Source: Sva-07 sp038321235 (GTDB lineage Bacteria; Actinomycetota; Acidimicrobiia; Acidimicrobiales; Ilumatobacteraceae). Taken from it: 16,440 nt of DNA. Below, piece after piece: positions 13,316 through 16,440 of this stretch. Below the pieces are notes generated by a model, which made no database searches, was not told where the DNA came from, and saw nothing but the letters and a program-made list of their open reading frames with translations. How positions within the stretch are numbered: the first letter of the stretch is position 1; each line of letters begins with the position of its first letter. The position numbers and the translations under genes were made by a program. The DNA is taken from assembly GCA_038321235.1 (NCBI GenBank), contig JBBQEU010000071.1:1-16440 (forward strand), in the 5' to 3' direction.

Positions 13316-14535
13316 GACCGCTCCTGCTGGGCTCGGTTCTGATCGACGGTCGCCGGGTGCGTGCCGAGCGCGACGTGGTAAGCCGATCGCACGGCAAGGA
13401 TCTGGTGGATCTCTGGGCCGACGTCGTTGCCGAACTCGGTCCGGTAGGTGTCGTCGGTGCTCAGCACGACGGTGAAGTACATCCCCGTGAACGCCCCGAG
13501 GAAGCCCGACACCCGGATCAGCGGCTCGGACAGCACCAACGTGCGCCCGCCGAACGTGGTGTCGAAGACGACGGGCAGTTCGTCGAGGCCCGTCCAGCCC
13601 AGCGCCGTGTCGGCGGTGATCGACATGAAGCCGAAGAACACGAAGAAGCCCGTCAACGCCACGACGACGAGGGTGATCTGGATCGCCTGGCCGAACAGCA
13701 CGATCAGACCGATGTTGAATCGCTGCCGTGGACGGAGCGGATCGTCGGGTGAGCCGGCGGCCGGGAGTGCGATGGGCGACGCGGGCGTGTCGACGACATG
13801 GGTGTTGACCTCGGCCCACGAGTCGAAGTGGTTCTCGGCGCGGATGTAGCCAGGCACCCGGCTGACGACGAATCCGGCACCGAGCAGGAAGAACGTCAGC
13901 ACGACGACCACATAGGCCGCGCCGTCGAGCGTGCCCGCCATCTCCCAGACCTCGGCATTGATGAACAAGAACGTGTTGAACAACAACAACAACGGCAACG
14001 CCTTGGCCACCAGCGAGCCGAGACCGGAGAGTTGACCGCCGGATCTGCGAACCCCCCAGCGGACGAGCGCCCCGATGCCGTACGACGACCACACGTAGAT
14101 CGCGGCCAGGAGCACCACACCCAACGCCAACGTCTCGAAGGCGTCTCGGTACTGACCGAACGCAACCGCCGGGACGAGCGGTCCGAGCAGGAACAGGGCC
14201 AGCTCGGGCTTGTCGATCTTCGTCGGACGATCGAATGACGCCACCCCCCGCAAACGATTCGACAGCACCCACGCCGCGATCAGCATGGCGACCACCGCGG
14301 CGGCGCCGAGCAGGTTGCGGACGACCGACCAAGTACGAAGATCCAGTGCGTTCAGCCCGAGGAGCAGATAGGCGACCACGAGGATCGGGAGCGCACGCGT
14401 CCAGGCGTCGCGAATCGCGCTGTCCGATCGCACCTCCACGAGGTGCGGCACACCCCGTTCCACCATCCAGCGCTCGATGCGTTCGACGTCGCTGCTCACC
14501 GTTGGAAGCTCCGAGCGTCGTGGGTCATCGGTCAC
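13312..14535 (-). CDS. Multi-pass membrane protein, unrecognised
   Basis: I do not recognise this protein. It has 407 residues from the GTG at 14535. A charged cytoplasmic N-terminus (about 40 residues, with VERIERWMVERGVPHLVEV) is followed by about nine hydrophobic segments. These include a pair after TRALPILVVAYLLLG, a central pair (AKALPLLLLFNTFLFINAEVWEMAG and VVVVLTFFLLGAGFVV), a soluble loop with RAENHFDSWAEVNTH, and a late hydrophobic block (GLIVLFGQAIQITLVVVALTGFFVFFGFMSI). The C-terminus includes FLGAFTGMYFTVVLSTDDTYRTEF. There are no transporter signature motifs I can name. GTGs at 14541 and 14559 are alternative starts; 14535 is preferred because an AGGGTGG lies six bases or fewer upstream. 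It is the first gene of the GNAT/racemase/SCP2 operon and overlaps the GNAT gene by four bases. Confidence 0.75.
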   Translation of the reverse strand: MTDDPRRSELPTVSSDVERIERWMVERGVPHLVEVRSDSAIRDAWTRALPILVVAYLLLGLNALDLRTWSVVRNLLGAAAVVAMLIAAWVLSNRLRGVASFDRPTKIDKPELALFLLGPLVPAVAFGQYRDAFETLALGVVLLAAIYVWSSYGIGALVRWGVRRSGGQLSGLGSLVAKALPLLLLFNTFLFINAEVWEMAGTLDGAAYVVVVLTFFLLGAGFVVSRVPGYIRAENHFDSWAEVNTHVVDTPASPIALPAAGSPDDPLRPRQRFNIGLIVLFGQAIQITLVVVALTGFFVFFGFMSITADTALGWTGLDELPVVFDTTFGGRTLVLSEPLIRVSGFLGAFTGMYFTVVLSTDDTYRTEFGNDVGPEIHQILAVRSAYHVALGTHPATVDQNRAQQERS

Positions 14536-14654
14536 AGCCACCCTGCCTGAGGCGTGCACAGTGCCGACATCACCGGTGAGAACGTACTCCCCGGCGGTGA
14601 ACGGTTCGTCAAACGTCGTGGAAGTGGCCTGTCGGATCCGATAAGCACAAGCCC
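14536..14654. promoter_or_regulatory. Divergent intergenic region upstream of serA
   Basis: This gap of about 120 bp must hold the promoters of serA (+) and of the four-gene minus-strand operon. On the minus strand TTGACG lies near 14607-14612 and could be a -35 box, but the -10 match is poor. On the plus strand TAAGCA (14642-14647) lies 7 bases before the serA ATG, a weak -10-like match at leaderless distance, and no SD precedes the ATG. No strong palindrome is visible. Confidence 0.35.
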
Positions 14655-16220
14655 ATGGCTCGCATCCTGGTCACCGAAGAGATCGCCGACGGAGGCCTCG
14701 ATCGCCTCCGTGCTGCCGGGCACGACGTCGACGTGCAAGTCGGGCTCTCTGCCGACGAACTGCTGTCGGCGATCCCGGGCGCCCACGCGTTGATCATCCG
14801 CTCGGCGACCGACGTCACCGACGAGGTGCTCGCCGCCGGGAGCGAGCTGATGGTCGTTGGACGAGCGGGCATCGGCCTCGACAACGTCGACGTCGACTCG
14901 GCCACCACTCGCGGGGTCATGGTCGTCAACGCGCCGCAGAGCAACATCGTCTCCGCCGCGGAACACACGATGGCGTTGCTCATGGCGTCGGCCCGCAACG
15001 TGCCGCAGGCCCACGCCGCGCTCGTGCAGGGCCGGTGGGAACGCAGCCGGTGGGAGGGCGTCGAACTGGCCGACAAGACACTCGGGATCGTTGGTCTCGG
15101 ACGGATCGGCAAGCTCGTTGCGGACCGTGCCAAGGGTTTCGGCATGCGCCTCATCGCCTACGACCCGTTCGTGTCGGAAGACCGTGCGAAGAAGATGGGC
15201 GTCGACCTGCTCGCGCTCGATCAGGTGGTCGCCGAGGCAGATTTCCTCACCGTGCATCTCCCCAAGACGCCCGAAACGCTCGGGTTGATCAACCGCGATC
15301 TGCTGCTCAAGGCCAAGCCGAGCCTGCGGGTCATCAACGTCGCTCGGGGCGGAATCGTGCACGAGGGCGACCTCGCCGAGTGCCTGCGTGAAGGCATCAT
15401 CGCCGGTGCGGCGCTCGACGTGTTCTCCACCGAGCCGATGACCGAGTCGCCGCTGTTCGAGATCGATTCGGTCATCGTCACGCCGCACCTCGGGGCCAGC
15501 ACACGTGAAGCGCAGGACAAGGCCGGCGACACGATCGCGTCGATGGTGCAACTCGCCCTCGCCGGCGAGTTCGTGCCGTTTGCGGTCAACGTGAACGCCG
15601 CCGAGGCCAGCGAGACCATTCGTCCGTACCTGCCCCTTGCCGAACGGCTCGGAAGTCTGTTCGTGTCGCTCGTGGGCGCCTTGCCGAGCGAGCTCGAGAT
15701 CTGTTGTGAAGGCGAGATCGCCGGCTACGACACCCGGATCCTCGAGTTGGCCGTGCTCAAGGGCTTCTTCGGAGCGATCTCGGACGAACCGGTCACCTAC
15801 GTCAACGCGCCGCAGCTCGCGAAGCAGCACGGAGTCGAGGTCCGCGATGTCTGCTCGGCCACCTCGGCCGACTTCGTCAACCTGCTGTCGCTGCGCGGCG
15901 GCGGCCATTCGATCTCCGGCACGCTCGCGGGTCCGAAGGCGGCGCAGCGCATCGTCAACATCGACGACACACCGTTCGACGTGCCGCCCGTCGACAATAT
16001 GGTGGTCATCCAGAACGACGACCGCCCGGGCGTGATCGGCACTGTCGGCACCCTGCTCGGCGACGCCGGCGTGAACATCTCCGACATGGACGTCAGCCGC
16101 GTCGCCGGCTCCGACACGGCCACGATGCTGATCGCCCCGAGCGCCCCGGTGCCGCCCGAGGTGCTCGACGCCCTCCGCGCCGCCCCCGGAATCCTCCAGG
16201 TCACCAGCCTCACGGCCTGA
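14655..16220 (+). CDS. serA: D-3-phosphoglycerate dehydrogenase (type 1, with ASB and ACT domains)
   Basis: A 521-residue SerA that oxidises 3-phosphoglycerate to 3-phosphohydroxypyruvate with NAD+, the first step of serine synthesis. The substrate-binding and Rossmann domains span about 1-300: GLGRIG at 147-152 binds NAD, and the catalytic residues are R231 (NVARGGIV), E260 (DVFSTEP) and H278 (TPHLGAST). The long middle domain (about 305-440, with NVNAAEASETIRPYLPLAERLG) is the allosteric substrate-binding domain of the type 1 enzyme. The last ~75 residues (VVIQNDDRPGVIGTVGTLLGDAGVNISDM) are an ACT domain where serine inhibition is likely. Length and domain order match the mycobacterial enzyme. 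The ATG starts exactly at the family N-terminus. It appears monocistronic in the visible window. Confidence 0.97.
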   Translation: MARILVTEEIADGGLDRLRAAGHDVDVQVGLSADELLSAIPGAHALIIRSATDVTDEVLAAGSELMVVGRAGIGLDNVDVDSATTRGVMVVNAPQSNIVSAAEHTMALLMASARNVPQAHAALVQGRWERSRWEGVELADKTLGIVGLGRIGKLVADRAKGFGMRLIAYDPFVSEDRAKKMGVDLLALDQVVAEADFLTVHLPKTPETLGLINRDLLLKAKPSLRVINVARGGIVHEGDLAECLREGIIAGAALDVFSTEPMTESPLFEIDSVIVTPHLGASTREAQDKAGDTIASMVQLALAGEFVPFAVNVNAAEASETIRPYLPLAERLGSLFVSLVGALPSELEICCEGEIAGYDTRILELAVLKGFFGAISDEPVTYVNAPQLAKQHGVEVRDVCSATSADFVNLLSLRGGGHSISGTLAGPKAAQRIVNIDDTPFDVPPVDNMVVIQNDDRPGVIGTVGTLLGDAGVNISDMDVSRVAGSDTATMLIAPSAPVPPEVLDALRAAPGILQVTSLTA

Positions 16221-16355
16221 CCCCCCGTCACCCCCCGAACCCCCCCCGACCCACCCCGACCCACGATCCGGATTTGCCCGGGGTAGTGACGCTCAGCGCA
16301 ATGCTCGCTCCGACTTTCGGTTTCGGTGGGCGGAGTCTGTGAGGTGGCGGAAGGC
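16221..16355. other. C-rich convergent intergenic gap
   Basis: A 135-bp non-coding gap between the convergent ends of serA and the last gene. It begins with runs of 5-8 C (about 16221-16255) and repeated GACCCAC-like units. A weak inverted repeat, CTCCG (near 16308) and CGGAG (near 16331), has an 18-base loop and no T run, so I do not call a terminator. Confidence 0.5.
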
Positions 16356-16440
16356 TCAGGGGCGGCGGAGGGAGGGGGCGGTGCGTTCGGCTTCGGCACG
16401 GGCGGCATCGGCGAAGTCGGGGCCGGCGCTGGCGTAGAGG
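16356..16440 (-). CDS. 3' end of an unrecognised gene (partial)
   Basis: On the minus strand the frame entering at the window edge reads LYASAGPDFADAARAEAERTAPSLRRP and ends at TGA (16356-16358). Almost every codon ends in G or C, the amino acid mix is normal for this genome, and the frame is open through the edge, so it is probably the C-terminus of a real gene. It is too short to identify; the alanine- and arginine-rich helix gives no family clue. Confidence 0.45.
   Translation of the reverse strand, partial: LYASAGPDFADAARAEAERTAPSLRRP

Noticed and set aside
13316..14332. Upstream extension of the GNAT frame by about 340 codons.
   Set aside because: It lies inside the membrane protein gene in another frame and reads as Arg/Gly-rich shadow sequence. 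The GTGA overlap at 13312-13315 is a normal coupled start.
14532..15908. Long minus-strand open frame (458 codons) opposite serA.
   Set aside because: Antisense shadow of a clearly conserved gene in high-GC DNA. The product is His/Arg/Asp-rich without any domain.
16221..16355. Intrinsic terminator after serA.
   Set aside because: Only a 5-bp inverted repeat with an 18-base loop and no T run is present, which is too weak to call.
1..16440. CRISPR arrays, tRNA or rRNA genes.
   Set aside because: No regularly spaced repeats, cloverleaf-like sequence or rRNA-like conserved stretches were seen on either strand.

Overview
The window looks like chromosomal DNA from a high-GC actinobacterium. Gene content and codon use suggest an Acidimicrobiia (Ilumatobacter-like) lineage, but no rRNA or other taxonomic marker is present, so this is an inference. 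Coding is dense. Many neighbours overlap by one to four bases (ATGA, GTGA, TTGA, TGATG), few genes have clear Shine-Dalgarno sites, and at least two promoters are placed so that the mRNA would be leaderless. I see no rRNA, tRNA, CRISPR, transposase or integrase.

Layout: (1) Positions 1-3396 (+) hold the end of a System I cytochrome c maturation operon: ccmF (5' end outside the window), ccmG, ccmH and a ccmI-like TPR protein, all overlapping. A compound palindrome at 3395-3433 separates it from a convergent minus-strand set. (2) Positions 3435-6553 (-) hold a family A DNA polymerase, a proline-rich DUF4328 membrane protein and a SixA-like histidine phosphatase. (3) Positions 6588-9017 are an accessory stretch with two separate Phd/YefM-PIN toxin-antitoxin modules, one on each strand, around a Nudix hydrolase and a small zincin metallopeptidase. 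The second toxin is cut by an in-frame TAG, and a tail that still looks coding follows it. (4) Positions 9063-11027 hold an Mrp-type P-loop Fe-S carrier. Divergent from it, 60 bp away, is a winged-helix regulator with SufR-like cysteines. (5) Positions 11041-14535 (-) are a tightly overlapping four-gene operon: an unrecognised multi-pass membrane protein, a COG3375-type GNAT acyltransferase, an enolase-superfamily enzyme of the OSBS/N-succinylamino acid racemase group, and an SCP2-domain protein. (6) Positions 14655-16220 (+) encode full-length type 1 phosphoglycerate dehydrogenase (SerA). After a C-rich convergent gap, the last 85 bases are the 3' end of an unrecognised minus-strand gene.

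How the genes may work together: the ccm genes make one apparatus that delivers haem to, and reduces, apocytochrome c outside the membrane. The Mrp/regulator pair suggests Fe-S-responsive control. The GNAT plus racemase pair suggests N-succinylation and epimerisation of amino acids rather than, or as well as, menaquinone synthesis. The best leads are the amber-interrupted toxin, the GNAT/racemase/SCP2/membrane-protein operon, and the divergent Fe-S regulator-Mrp pair.
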